Shown: in pieces, positions 1 to 8,739 of the stretch | Position numbering within the stretch: the stretch's first letter is position 1 | Layout: the number at the start of each line of letters is the position of its first letter | Source: Actinophytocola sp. | GTDB taxonomy: Bacteria > Actinomycetota > Actinomycetes > Mycobacteriales > Pseudonocardiaceae | Direction of reading: 5' to 3' | Assembly (NCBI RefSeq): GCF_009379765.1 | Contig: NZ_WHTD01000001.1 | Span: 62,001 to 126,000, forward strand | Length of the DNA: 64,000 bases | Position numbers and translations under genes: made by a program | Notes under the pieces: model-generated | Databases searched by the model: none | What the model saw: only the letters and a program-made list of their open reading frames with translations | What the model was told of the DNA's origin: nothing

Positions 1-108
1 CCTACCGGGGAACAAAGATCCCAACGCCATGGCCGAGCACAGCATAAGGACAACGAGAACCCTACCGGGACTTGTGGCGCGCCCATTGCGTGGAGACCCG
101 CACGGCGG

Positions 109-613
109 GTGCGGGAGGCGGTCCGGGGAACCCACCGATGGAAACATCGGCAGGGCGCCCCGGGTCGACCTCACCTGGTGCCGACGCGGGATCACCGGTT
201 GGCGACGCCGTCGAAGAACTACCGGTATTCGGCGAAGGTGCAAGTCGCGATCGACGTCGATACTCGGCTGGTGATCGCCACCGGCGACGCACATCCCGGC
301 AACCGTAACGACTGCACCGTCCGTCGTGACTCCGGAATCGAGCAGGAACTGGCGGGGCGCCCGGTGATGGCCGACGGCGGCTACCAAGGCAACCCCGAGG
401 TGATCATGCCCTACCGCAAACCTCGTGACGGCAGTGATCTGCCGGACTGGAAGGAAGACCTCAACGCCGGCCACAGCAAGATCCGCGCCCGCGTCGAACA
501 CGCCCTGGCCCGGATGAAGTGCTGGAAGATCCTGCGCGACTAGCGCCGCCAGCACCCTGAACGACACAGTGTCCGGAATCGCCCACCTGCACAACATCCT
601 CCTCGCGGACTGA
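109..613 (+). pseudogene. IS5-type DDE transposase remnant, truncated and frameshifted
   Basis: The frame 109-543 holds the C-terminal catalytic half of an IS5-type DDE transposase: SKNYRYSAKVQV near 213-248, VMADGGYQG near 364-390 (the second catalytic Asp) and ARVEHALARMK near 487-519 (the Glu helix). The normal ending is split off. A stop occurs at 541-543, while the expected tail (DTVSGIAHLHNILLAD, ending at 613) continues in another frame, so an indel lies near 540-550. The N-terminal helix-turn-helix part is missing, and nothing upstream restores it. It cannot make an active enzyme. The family call is firm; the exact IS name is not known. Confidence 0.8.
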
Positions 614-791
614 TCCACAAGCACCAGTCCCACCAAACCACAACACCCATTACGAGACGTCCCGTAGTGGACTCGACAACGCGTTGCCGAAGACCGTCCG
701 CAGGACGCCGAACGAAGTCAGTCTTGCCCGGTGTGTATTCACGTGCTCATCGGGTTGACTCGTCGGTCAACAAATCAAAATCGACCGCAAG

Positions 792-828
792 ATATGAGTT
801 CAATGGGGAATATATGAGTTCAACGGGG
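792..828 (+). promoter_or_regulatory. 20-bp-spaced direct repeats upstream of the zinc-ribbon/HTH gene
   Basis: Two 17-bp copies of ATATGAGTTCAAYGGGG lie at 792-808 and 812-828. They are exactly 20 bp apart, two helical turns, and end just before the start codon at 840. This arrangement is typical of a dimeric-regulator operator. The adjacent gene has a C-terminal HTH and could be autoregulatory. This is an inference from position and spacing. Confidence 0.4.
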
Positions 829-839
829 GTAGGGGTACC

Positions 840-1673
840 TTGAAGCGGAACACCGGTAGCGGCACATCTACGCATGTCTTCTGTATTCGCCACAACACCC
901 GGAATGGTTTCGATTCCAGCCAGCCAGGGAGACTGTGCAAGAAATGCGTCGACGAAATCCGTGATCTCGTGCGCGTCATTCCATGGCTCTACGAGCAATG
1001 TGTGATGAAGACCGCGAACGGTGGCCGATACCTGATATCTATCCATTCGTCCGAGAAACTGCACTCCTGGGGTACGCCTGGCGACAAGGCGATCGAGACT
1101 CGCACGAGCATCAAGGAGGTACTGGCGTGCTGGACGGCCATGGTCGTCGATGAGCTGGAGGTGGCTGCACCGAAGTCGGACGTCCGTTCCCACGCGGTCT
1201 TCCTGAACGCTCATGTCGCCTGGCTCGCGGCGCATCCCAGTGCCGGCGACCTCATCCAGGAGCTCGAGGAACTGGCCTGCGCGGCCGTTCCCATCATCGA
1301 CCGCGAGCCGGGCATCATCGAGCTCGGCGAGTGCGCCGAAGACGGCTGTTCCGCACCGCTGGTCGCAGATCTGGAGCATGCGACCTCGCTGTCGTTCACG
1401 TTGGTGCGGTGCGGGCTCGGCCACCGGTGGACCGCTCGTGACTGGCTCCGGCTCATGTACCGCGGCTTCCCGTCGACGGACGAAGACGGCGGCACGACGG
1501 CCAAGCGCATGGTGCCCACCAAGTCCGCAGCCAAGGCACTCGGCGTGACGGAGGCGACGATCCGGCAGTGGGCGCACCGCGGCAAGCTGACCCGCCACGG
1601 GACGCCGGGGAACGCCTCGTACGACCTCGTCGAACTCGCGGAACTCGCGCATCGGCTGCCGGCCCGCCCATGA
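840..1673 (+). CDS. Zinc-ribbon and helix-turn-helix protein, OvmZ-like
   Basis: This 277-residue protein has three visible parts. The N-terminus carries a possible metal site (CIRH near residue 15, CKKC near 33-36). Residues about 160-198 have a second Cys/His cluster (CAEDGC ... CGLGH). Residues about 224-270 form a MerR/excisionase-like helix-turn-helix (SAAKALGVTEATIRQWAHRG). The layout resembles OvmZ-type proteins of streptomycetes, which often border antibiotic clusters or integrated elements; their role is not established. The start is a TTG after an AGGGG stretch. It is probably a DNA-binding protein, but its target is unknown. Confidence 0.55.
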   Translation: MKRNTGSGTSTHVFCIRHNTRNGFDSSQPGRLCKKCVDEIRDLVRVIPWLYEQCVMKTANGGRYLISIHSSEKLHSWGTPGDKAIETRTSIKEVLACWTAMVVDELEVAAPKSDVRSHAVFLNAHVAWLAAHPSAGDLIQELEELACAAVPIIDREPGIIELGECAEDGCSAPLVADLEHATSLSFTLVRCGLGHRWTARDWLRLMYRGFPSTDEDGGTTAKRMVPTKSAAKALGVTEATIRQWAHRGKLTRHGTPGNASYDLVELAELAHRLPARP

Positions 1674-1752
1674 CGGGCCGGACGTGGGTCGGGAACGTCT
1701 GGACGCCGGCCCGGCCGGTCGCCGTGCCACCGCACCCGAAAGGTCCTCGGTG

Positions 1753-2187
1753 ATGTCGGACGACATTCTCCTGGTGATGACCCGGTACCGGGACCTGTGG
1801 ACGCGCAGCGGTCTCGGAAACGCGGACGGAGTGATCGATGAGCGGTTCACCCGGCACGGCAGCTCGGGTGCGCTGCGGGGAGTGCCTGCCTTCCAGCGGT
1901 ACGTCGCGCACTACCTGACCGCGTTTCCGGATCTCGTGTTCACGGTCGACGACTGGTTCGGAACCCGGGACCGGGTCGTGGTCCGCTACGGCTTCACCGG
2001 AACCCAAGCGGAGTCGTTCATGGGCATCGCCGGTACCGGCAAGCCCGTCAAGGCCGAGGGACTGGCGATCTACCGCGTCGCGGACCGCAAGCTGATCGAG
2101 ATCTGGGACTATCTCGATCTCTTCGGTCTCGCGGTACAGCTGGGAGCTCCGCTGCCGTCGATCAATCCTGCCCTTTCCCTGAAATAA
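1753..2187 (+). CDS. SnoaL-like ester cyclase / polyketide-cyclase fold protein
   Basis: This is a 144-residue protein of the SnoaL-like NTF2 fold, recognisable from the pattern VIDERFTRHG ... GVPAFQRYVAHYLTAFPDLVFTV ... GIAGTGKPVKAEGLAIYRV ... LIEIWDYLD. Family members act as aldol cyclases, hydroxylases or hydrolases in aromatic polyketide pathways. The GAAAGG ribosome site near 1738 supports a start at 1750 (GTG) or 1753 (ATG); an upstream in-frame start at 1684 has no such site. It lies 13 bases before the carbamoyltransferase gene and probably shares its transcript. The substrate cannot be read from the sequence. Confidence 0.75.
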   Translation: MSDDILLVMTRYRDLWTRSGLGNADGVIDERFTRHGSSGALRGVPAFQRYVAHYLTAFPDLVFTVDDWFGTRDRVVVRYGFTGTQAESFMGIAGTGKPVKAEGLAIYRVADRKLIEIWDYLDLFGLAVQLGAPLPSINPALSLK

Positions 2188-2200
2188 AGGTGTCACCGGG

Positions 2201-3952
2201 ATGAACAAGTACTATGTGGGGCTTGCCAACACGCTGCACGACAGTGCCATGGCGATCGTCGGGCCGGATGGTCGCGTCCTGTTCGCCGAGGCCACCGAGC
2301 GACACCTGCAGAACAAGCGGTCGATCCTCTGCGCGCCGGACTTCTTCAAACATTCCCGCGAGATGATCGACCGGTACGCCGGTCCCGAGGCCGAGCTCGT
2401 GCTAGCGCAGAGCTGGAGCCGGAACGCCAGGACGCTGATGCAGCAGATGCTGGAGACCCTGCGGCACGAGGAACAGCAACTCGTGGACGTCTTCGGCGAG
2501 ATTCCCGAGTTCATGCGCACGCACATCTCCTCGCGCGAATTTCTCTACACCGCGCAGATCAACGCCCTGGACCAGACCGGCAATACGCTCAAGTACGAAC
2601 TCAACCAGCGTGAGCGTGGCCGGTACCTGCGCGACCTGCCCATCAGGGCATACAACCACCACCTAGCGCATGCCGCGGCCGCCTGCTATTCGAGCCCGTT
2701 CGGCGAGGGTGTCTGCGCGGTAATGGACGCTCTCGGCGAGGGCACGTCCAGTGGATGCTTCTCCTACCGGGACGGGGTTGTCGAGCGGATCGACGACGTC
2801 GACGACTCGATCACCGGCAGCCTGGGGTTCTTCTACACCTTCGTGTGCGTCGTCTGCGGGTTCGGGCATCTGACCGGCGAAGAGTGGAAGGTGATGGGGC
2901 TGGCCGCCTACGGCAAGCCGAGGAAGGATCTCTACGAGCTGTTCCGCGCCATGATCGACGTCGACGGCCTTGGCATCAGGTTCGCGCCCGACTCGACCCT
3001 GTTGCCCATCTTCAAGAAGCTGCACGACATCAGGCGCAAGAGCGACGAGTCACCGTTCGCCGCGGCGGACCTCGCCTACGCGGGTCAGCAGGTGTTCAGC
3101 GAGGTCTACTTCGAATTCCTGCGCAATCTCGGCAAGCTCGGGATCTCCGACAAACTCATCCTCGGTGGCGGATGTGCGCTCAACTCCTCGGCGAACGGTC
3201 GAGTGCTGGCGAACACCGACTTCAAGCGGCTGCACATCTTCAGCGCCCCCGGCGACGACGGCAACGCGGTCGGCGCGGCGCTGCTGGCCTACCACGAGGA
3301 CCACCCCGGACGCACCGAACCGGCGTTCCAGTCCCCGTATCTCGGCTCGACCCTGTCCGAGGACACCCTGGACAAGATGAGCCAGTTCGGCCCCCCCGGA
3401 CAGGTACGTCTCGAGCCGTCGGAGGTGTACCGCCGTACGGCCGCCTATCTCGCCGAGGGAAAGCTGGTGGGCTGGGCGCAGGGAAGGGCCGAGTTCGGGC
3501 CGAGGGCGCTGGGCAACCGCTCGATCCTGGCCGATGCCAGGGACTCCGGTATGAAGGACAAGATCAATGCCAGGGTCAAGTTCCGCGAGGCGTTCCGGCC
3601 CTTCGCGCCGTCGATCCTGCACGAGTACGGCGACGAGTACTTCGCCGACTATCAGGAGTCGCCGTACATGGAGCGGACACTCCGCATCCGGGACGAGGTC
3701 GCCGCGAAGGTGCCGGCGATCGTGCACGAGGACGGAACCGCGCGCCTCCAGACGGTTCGGCGCGAGTGGAACGACAGGTACTGGCAGCTGATCGAGGAGT
3801 TCCGCAAGCTCACCGGGGTGCCGTTGATTCTGAATACCAGCTTCAACGTCATGGGAAAGCCGATCATCCACACGGCCGAGGACGCGTTGTCGGTGTTCTA
3901 CACGACGGGGCTCGACGTGCTCGTCATCGGGGACACCATCATCGAGAAGTAA
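2201..3952 (+). CDS. NodU/TobZ-family O-carbamoyltransferase
   Basis: The 583-residue product transfers a carbamoyl group from carbamoyl phosphate (via carbamoyl-AMP) to a hydroxyl group, usually on a sugar or macrolide-type scaffold. The N-terminal Kae1-like half shows the metal-binding HHLAHA motif near residue 152 and GLAAYGKP near 237. The C-terminal carbamoyltransferase domain shows GRAEFGPRALGNRSIL near residue 427 and LNTSFNVMGKPI near 545. Length and motifs match full-length family members. The SARP regulator follows after 19 bases. It is a tailoring enzyme; the acceptor is unknown because no core synthase is in view. Confidence 0.92.
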   Translation: MNKYYVGLANTLHDSAMAIVGPDGRVLFAEATERHLQNKRSILCAPDFFKHSREMIDRYAGPEAELVLAQSWSRNARTLMQQMLETLRHEEQQLVDVFGEIPEFMRTHISSREFLYTAQINALDQTGNTLKYELNQRERGRYLRDLPIRAYNHHLAHAAAACYSSPFGEGVCAVMDALGEGTSSGCFSYRDGVVERIDDVDDSITGSLGFFYTFVCVVCGFGHLTGEEWKVMGLAAYGKPRKDLYELFRAMIDVDGLGIRFAPDSTLLPIFKKLHDIRRKSDESPFAAADLAYAGQQVFSEVYFEFLRNLGKLGISDKLILGGGCALNSSANGRVLANTDFKRLHIFSAPGDDGNAVGAALLAYHEDHPGRTEPAFQSPYLGSTLSEDTLDKMSQFGPPGQVRLEPSEVYRRTAAYLAEGKLVGWAQGRAEFGPRALGNRSILADARDSGMKDKINARVKFREAFRPFAPSILHEYGDEYFADYQESPYMERTLRIRDEVAAKVPAIVHEDGTARLQTVRREWNDRYWQLIEEFRKLTGVPLILNTSFNVMGKPIIHTAEDALSVFYTTGLDVLVIGDTIIEK

Positions 3953-3971
3953 GCACGCGAAGGAACGACGC

Positions 3972-4772
3972 ATGTCAACACACGTACAGCTGCGCCTGCT
4001 CGGCGGATTCGAGATGTCGGTGAGTGGCTGCACCGCGGCGCGGTGGCTCCCGAACAAGGCACGCACGCTGTTCGCCGTGCTGCTGGTGAACGCGGGGCAC
4101 AGGGTGAGCAAGAATCGCCTGGAGGATCTGCTGTGGCCGGACACCGGCCGGCCGGCGGGATCGTCCTCGCTGAAGGTCACCGTGCACGGGCTGCGCAGGG
4201 AGCTGGACGCTCGCCTCGGCTCCGACCGCGACTGCCTCCGGATAGACTACCGCGACAGCGGTTATCTGCTGCGGATCGGCGACGAGGTGACGGTGGATTT
4301 CCTGGAACTCGAACGTCTTTCGCGGCAGGCGCGGGAGGCGGACCGGCTGGGCGACCCGAGAACCGCCGCCGCGCTGTACCAGCGCGCCACCGCCTGCTAC
4401 CACGGGGAGTTCCTCGCCGGAGCCGCCGAGGACTGGGTGGCCGAGCAGCGCGAGTGGCTGTGCTCGATGACCGTTCGCACCCTGGACTACCTTGCCGAGC
4501 AGTGCCTGACGACCGGCGACCTGATGGGAGCGGCCGAATACAGCCGGCAGACGCTGACGATGGATCCGGCCAACGAGCAGGCTTTTCGCCGTATCATGTG
4601 GATGCACGTCAGCTGCGGCGAGGCGGACCGGGTCCGCGAGTGGTACAACCTCTGTGCGCGGCGGCTGCGGGAACGGCTGGAGGCCGAGCCGGGTGAGCCG
4701 ACCCGCTGGCTGCTCGAGCAGGCTCTCCGATCACCCGTCGCCCGCCTGAACGAGTTTGCCGCGCATGGCTGA
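3972..4772 (+). CDS. SARP-family pathway activator (BTAD domain)
   Basis: This is a 266-residue Streptomyces antibiotic regulatory protein. Residues about 1-95 form the OmpR-like winged helix (RLLGGFEMSVSG ... LPNKARTLFAVLLVNAGHRVS), and about 100-245 form the bacterial transcriptional activation domain (FLELERLSRQA ... YHGEFLAGAAEDWVAEQRE). There is no NB-ARC or TPR extension, so this is the small SARP type, which normally activates its own biosynthetic cluster by binding heptameric direct repeats. It has an AAGGAA ribosome site and sits between the carbamoyltransferase and the ABC exporter, which fits a pathway-specific activator for 1.7-12 kb. Confidence 0.92.
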   Translation: MSTHVQLRLLGGFEMSVSGCTAARWLPNKARTLFAVLLVNAGHRVSKNRLEDLLWPDTGRPAGSSSLKVTVHGLRRELDARLGSDRDCLRIDYRDSGYLLRIGDEVTVDFLELERLSRQAREADRLGDPRTAAALYQRATACYHGEFLAGAAEDWVAEQREWLCSMTVRTLDYLAEQCLTTGDLMGAAEYSRQTLTMDPANEQAFRRIMWMHVSCGEADRVREWYNLCARRLRERLEAEPGEPTRWLLEQALRSPVARLNEFAAHG

Positions 4773-4814
4773 GGAAATCCAGCCGAAACCACCCTCGACG
4801 GGCACACTGACGCG

Positions 4815-5663
4815 GTGATCACTGTCGAGCAGTTGTCCTACGCGTACCCCGGCGGCCTGCGCGCGGTGCGCGAGGTGAGTTTCCAGGTGAATGCGGGGGA
4901 GGTGCTCGGCTTCCTGGGGCCCAGCGGTGCCGGCAAGAGCACGACGCAGAAGGTCCTCGTCGGGCTGCTGTCGCCGTATCAGGGCGAGGTGCACGTGCTC
5001 GGCAGGTCGTTGCGTGGTCAGGGTCCGGAGTACTACGAGCAGATCGGGGTCGGCTTCGAACTGCCGAACCATTTCGCCAAGTTGACTGCCCTGGAGAACC
5101 TGCGGTTCTTCGCATCCTTCTACGCCAGGACCACCGATCCCCGGGAACTGCTCGCGCGGGTGGGGCTGGCCGACGCCGCCGACCAGCGGGTGGAGCAGTT
5201 CTCGAAGGGCATGAAGATGCGCCTGAACTTCGTGCGGGCGATGCTGCACGATCCGCCGGTGTTGTTCCTCGACGAGCCGACCAGCGGGCTGGACCCGGCG
5301 AACGCCCGACTGCTCAAGGACATCATCGTGGAGCAGCGGGAGCAGGGGAAGTGCATCTTCCTGACCACGCACAACATGCACGACGCCGAGGAAGTCTGCG
5401 ACCGGGTGGCGTTCATGGTCGGCGGCGAGATCCGGCGGATCGGTCCGCCGAAGGAACTGCGCGCACAGAGCGACGTCCGCCGGGTGTCCGTCGCCTACCG
5501 CGAGGACGGGGAGGTGCGCACCGCGGAGTTCCCGCTCGACGGCATCGGGGACGACGTGAGCTTTCGCAAGTTGTTGCGGGAACGGGAGATCGTCTCGCTG
5601 CACTCGCTGGAACCGAGCCTGGAGGACGTTTTCCTGCAGGTGACGGGTCGGAGGCTGACGTGA
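4815..5663 (+). CDS. ABC transporter ATP-binding protein
   Basis: The 282-residue ATPase has Walker A GPSGAGKST near residue 35, an atypical signature QFSKGMKMRL near 128, Walker B LFLDEPTSGLDP near 149-162 and the H-loop (TTHNMHDAEEVCD) near 183. The C-terminal tail past residue 220 is the usual extension of DrrA/NatA-type exporters. It overlaps the following permease by four bases (GTGA). With the two permeases it forms an ABC-2 exporter, likely for the pathway product or for self-protection. Confidence 0.93.
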   Translation: MITVEQLSYAYPGGLRAVREVSFQVNAGEVLGFLGPSGAGKSTTQKVLVGLLSPYQGEVHVLGRSLRGQGPEYYEQIGVGFELPNHFAKLTALENLRFFASFYARTTDPRELLARVGLADAADQRVEQFSKGMKMRLNFVRAMLHDPPVLFLDEPTSGLDPANARLLKDIIVEQREQGKCIFLTTHNMHDAEEVCDRVAFMVGGEIRRIGPPKELRAQSDVRRVSVAYREDGEVRTAEFPLDGIGDDVSFRKLLREREIVSLHSLEPSLEDVFLQVTGRRLT

Positions 5664-6391
5664 CGGCCGCCTCGACGCCGGTGCGCCGGTCCGGCCGCAT
5701 CCTGCGGCGGGCGATCTGGTGGGACCTGCGGTTGCTGCTCCGCTACCAGGTCGTGACCGTCGCGGTGGCCGTCGCCGTGCTGTACGTGGTGTTGTTCCGC
5801 GCCGTCCCGGCCCTGCGCACGGATGCGGTGGCGGTCACGTTCATCTTCGCGGACCCCATGATGATCGGCTTTCTCTTCGTCGGCGTCATGGTGCTGTTCG
5901 AACGCGATGCGAACACGCTGCAGGCAGTCGTCGTGACACCCCTGTCGCCGAGCCAGTACCTGTGGTCGAAGGCGATCTCGCTGACCTTGCTCGCGCTGCC
6001 GGGCAGCCTGGCCATCGCGATCGCCGCGCACGATATTGGGCTGAATCCGGTATTCCTGGTCGGCCTTGTCGGCTCGTCGGTCATGTTCGTGTTCGTCGGC
6101 TTCGTGGCGGTGTCCAGGGTGCGGTCGGTCAACGAATACCTGCTGATCGCGCCGATCTATCTTGTTCCGGGAGCGGTCCCGGTCCTGGCCGTGCACGGGA
6201 TACTCAACTCGCCGTTCCAGTACGTGTTTCCGACCAAGGCGACGCTCGTCCTCCTGCAGGCAGGTTTCGCCACGCCTCCACTGTGGCAGCTGCTCTACGC
6301 CGTCGCCTTCCTCGGCGTCTCGGCGGTCGGAGCGTTCGCGTGGGCGCGACACGCGTTCGAGGTGCACGTCCGGCGGCCGGGAGCCCGGTGA
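5660..6391 (+). CDS. ABC-2 type exporter permease, first subunit
   Basis: This is a 243-residue membrane protein with about six hydrophobic segments, starting with VVTVAVAVAVLYVVLF near residue 32. Its arrangement (a short cytosolic N-terminus, a conserved GxxVLFERDANTLQAVVVTPLSPSQYLWSKA loop) is that of ABC-2/fluoroquinolone-type export permeases. The GTG start overlaps the stop of the ATPase gene and its own stop overlaps the next start, so translation of all three is coupled. Confidence 0.88.
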   Translation: MTAASTPVRRSGRILRRAIWWDLRLLLRYQVVTVAVAVAVLYVVLFRAVPALRTDAVAVTFIFADPMMIGFLFVGVMVLFERDANTLQAVVVTPLSPSQYLWSKAISLTLLALPGSLAIAIAAHDIGLNPVFLVGLVGSSVMFVFVGFVAVSRVRSVNEYLLIAPIYLVPGAVPVLAVHGILNSPFQYVFPTKATLVLLQAGFATPPLWQLLYAVAFLGVSAVGAFAWARHAFEVHVRRPGAR

Positions 6392-7098
6392 TGAGCGCGG
6401 CGACCACCGTCTGGCGCAACGACCTGCGCAACGTCGTCCGGGATCGAACGATCGGCATCCTGCTGGCCGTTCCGCTGGGCTTCCTGGCGATGCTCCGGTT
6501 CGGCTACCCGATCGCCGAACGGCAGCTGTCGCTGGACCCGAGCTACCGGGCCGATGTGCTCGCCGTCTTCTGCCTGATCTCGGCGACCTTCCCGGCGTTC
6601 GTCACGGCGTTCATCATGCTCGACGAGAAGGACGCCGGCCTGATCGCGGTGCTGCGGGTGCTGCCGGTGAGTCCCGCGCTGCTGCTCGGTTACCGGCTGC
6701 TGGTGGTGGCCGTGTTCAGTGCGTTCTACCCACTGATTCTGATCGGCTTCACCGGACTGAGCGCGCGACCCCTGCCGGAGGTGCTGGTTCTAGGGCTGCT
6801 GTGCGCGCTCGGGTCGCCGGCCGCGACCCTGCTCGTCGTGGCGACGGCCGCGAACAAGATCGTCGGGCTGGCGATGTTCAAGGGGCTGTTCTTCCTGCTC
6901 GGGTTCACGATCGTCTGCGCGGTCTTTCCCGGCTGGTGGACCGTGGTGGCGGCGGTGGTGCCGACGTTCTGGATCGCGTCGACCTTCGGCGCCACGAGCA
7001 CGTCCGGGTTCTTCGTGAACGCGGCGGTCGCCGTGGTGTTCCACCTGCTGGTCATCGTCCTTGCCTACCGGAGGTTTCGCCGACAGATCACCACGTAG
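6391..7098 (+). CDS. ABC-2 type exporter permease, second subunit
   Basis: This 235-residue protein with about six membrane segments is homologous in layout to its upstream neighbour (LDEKDAGLIAVLRVLPVSPALLLGYRLL loop). Its ATG overlaps the previous stop in a TGATG arrangement. Together with the ATPase at 4815 it completes a heteromeric ABC-2 exporter with two different permease subunits. Confidence 0.88.
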   Translation: MSAATTVWRNDLRNVVRDRTIGILLAVPLGFLAMLRFGYPIAERQLSLDPSYRADVLAVFCLISATFPAFVTAFIMLDEKDAGLIAVLRVLPVSPALLLGYRLLVVAVFSAFYPLILIGFTGLSARPLPEVLVLGLLCALGSPAATLLVVATAANKIVGLAMFKGLFFLLGFTIVCAVFPGWWTVVAAVVPTFWIASTFGATSTSGFFVNAAVAVVFHLLVIVLAYRRFRRQITT

Positions 7099-7113
7099 CG
7101 AAGGAGATCCAAC

Positions 7114-7419
7114 GTGGCCGAATCTTTTCTGTGCGAGACGGAGTTACTGCTCCGGGAAGCCTGCGAGAAGCTGGAAGCGAACGCGTGCGACGAGCCGCTG
7201 TCCTCGGCGGCGGTTCGGCTCGTCCAGTGCGCCATGCGTGCCGTGGCCATTCTGGCGTGGCCCGAGAAGGATGCGGCGAGCGAGATGTTGGGGTACGCGC
7301 GCGCCGCGGTCACGGCGGCCGTGTATGCGACGTGGGAGATCGACGGTCGCGTTCGACGCGGCGGCGCACCGGCCGGGTCAACCGCGGCGGGCCGGCCGCA
7401 CGTCGACGACGTTCGCTGA
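7114..7419 (+). CDS. Small orphan protein of the exporter operon
   Basis: The product is 101 residues and belongs to no family I recognise. It is predicted to be mostly helical (ETELLLREACEKLEANACDE, VQCAMRAVAILAWPEKDAASEMLGYARAAVTAAVYATWEID) with a disordered basic tail. A strong AAGGAGA at about 7101-7107 precedes the GTG start, so it is very likely translated. It begins 15 bases after the second permease and is probably in the same operon. A helper of the transporter, an immunity factor or a pathway-specific binding protein are all possible. Confidence 0.6.
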   Translation: MAESFLCETELLLREACEKLEANACDEPLSSAAVRLVQCAMRAVAILAWPEKDAASEMLGYARAAVTAAVYATWEIDGRVRRGGAPAGSTAAGRPHVDDVR

Positions 7420-7433
7420 CCCGGAACCGGGTC
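7418..7433. terminator. Bidirectional hairpin between convergent genes
   Basis: GACCCGG-AA-CCGGGTC forms a perfect 7-bp stem with a 2-base loop, between the ends of the exporter operon (+) and the monooxygenase gene (-). The stem is GC-rich and has no U-tract, as is common in actinomycetes. Confidence 0.5.
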
Positions 7434-7436
7434 CGC

Positions 7437-8549
7437 TCACCGGCCCGACAGCCGGGCGATGGCGTCCCGCAGGACGAGGGTGGCTCGGGTCCCCGGCACC
7501 AGCAGCATCGCCCCTATTCTGTACCCGCGCAGGCGGGGCTTCACCAACACACGGTGGCGCCGCTCGTAGCGGTCCAGCGCGGCGGGCAGGTCGTCGGGGG
7601 TCCGCGCCAGTTCCTCGGCGAGCGTGTGGGCTCCGGCGATGGCCAGCGTGGAGCCGTCGCCGAACAGGGACAGGCACGAGGCCGCGTCACCGACCAGCGT
7701 CACCCGGCCGGTCGACCAGCGCGGCGGCTGAAGCCGGCTGATCGAGTCGAAGTACAGGTCGTCCGTGGCCATGGCCAGGTCGAGATAGCGCTCGAACCGG
7801 CCGAGCCGTCCGGTGAACGCCTCGGCGAGGAGCCGTTTGTGCGCGGCGGTGTCGCGATGATCGAGCCCGGCCACGGCGCGGCGGCGGAACATGAACGCCG
7901 CCACGGCCGTCCCGGACGCCGGATGGACGCTGAAGGCGCGACCAGGGGTATTGAACATGACCACGTGGTGTTCGTCGCGGATCGGCCGGTCCACCAGGAC
8001 GGATGCCACATACATGTCCAGGTGCCGGATGACATCCTCCTCGGGCGCGAAGGCCAGGCGGCGCACCGTCGAATGCAGTCCGTCGGCGCCGACCACCAGG
8101 TCGAACCGCTCCGGCTCCGCGTGGCGGAAGCAGACCCGCACGCCGTCGCCGGTCTGCGTCAGCTCGGTGATCGTGTCGGCCCAGAGTGTGCGGACGTTCT
8201 CGCCGGCGGCCGACAGCAGGATCGCCGCCAGGTCGGCGCGCGCGATCTCCACCTCGCGATCCCCGGCGGAACCCTGGAACGTCTTCATGCGGAACGAGCC
8301 CCGGTCTCGCCCCTCGGCGTCGACGAAGACGAGCCGGTTCACCCGCGTCGCCACGGCGCGCAAGTCCGGAAGGATCCCCATCCGCTCGACGACGTCGACG
8401 GAGGGTCCCTTCACGTCGACCGGGCTGCCGCTGGAGCGCCGGCCGGCGGCGAGTTCGACGAGCGTGACCGTGCAGCCGTGCCGCGCGAGCCAGTAGGCCA
8501 GGGTCGATCCGGCGATGCCGGCACCCGAGATCAGCACGCGGAGACTCAT
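7437..8549 (-). CDS. FAD-dependent aromatic monooxygenase (PHBH/TetX-like)
   Basis: The 370-residue flavoprotein has the N-terminal dinucleotide motif ISGAGIAGSTLAYWLA (residues about 6-21), the DG motif (LVVGADGLHSTVRRLAF) near 160 and the GD motif (VTLVGDAASCLSLFGDGS) near 280. These define group A flavin monooxygenases, which hydroxylate aromatic substrates or inactivate compounds as TetX does. The start at 8549 is chosen because the fold begins there; the open frame continues upstream without homology. It faces the SARP/ABC genes and shares a divergent promoter region with the efflux pump at 8740. It may tailor or detoxify the pathway product. Confidence 0.88.
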   Translation of the reverse strand: MSLRVLISGAGIAGSTLAYWLARHGCTVTLVELAAGRRSSGSPVDVKGPSVDVVERMGILPDLRAVATRVNRLVFVDAEGRDRGSFRMKTFQGSAGDREVEIARADLAAILLSAAGENVRTLWADTITELTQTGDGVRVCFRHAEPERFDLVVGADGLHSTVRRLAFAPEEDVIRHLDMYVASVLVDRPIRDEHHVVMFNTPGRAFSVHPASGTAVAAFMFRRRAVAGLDHRDTAAHKRLLAEAFTGRLGRFERYLDLAMATDDLYFDSISRLQPPRWSTGRVTLVGDAASCLSLFGDGSTLAIAGAHTLAEELARTPDDLPAALDRYERRHRVLVKPRLRGYRIGAMLLVPGTRATLVLRDAIARLSGR

Positions 8550-8582
8550 GACTGCCCTCCCTCCCTCGGGCGGTCCGGCGAG

Positions 8583-8646
8583 GTTATCCGATGCGCCCGA
8601 ACAGTGGGTTAAAGGGAAGACCGATCTCAAATATAATCGGATAATG
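8583..8646. promoter_or_regulatory. Divergent promoter with long-loop inverted repeat
   Basis: Between the monooxygenase (-) and the MFS pump (+), TTATCCGAT at 8584-8592 pairs with ATCGGATAA at 8636-8644 (9-bp perfect arms). The sequence TATAAT at 8632-8637 touches the right arm and could be a -10 box for 8740. The repeat probably binds a regulator of both genes. The core TCGGATA also recurs upstream of genes in the 29-41 kb region. Confidence 0.45.
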
Positions 8647-8739
8647 GTGACGAATCTGTGATTGTGCGCTGATGGCCGAGCGATGTCGATGTTTCGGACC
8701 CGCGAGTAGTGAAATAGACTCGTAAAGGACACCTGCATC

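Noticed and set aside
2755-4023. 422-residue frame overlapping the carbamoyltransferase
   Set aside because: It is an Arg/Gly/Pro-rich shadow of the real gene in another frame.
6162-8612. 816-residue plus-strand frame over the permease and monooxygenase genes
   Set aside because: Its composition is that of a high-GC shadow frame; it crosses two convergent genes with clear homology.
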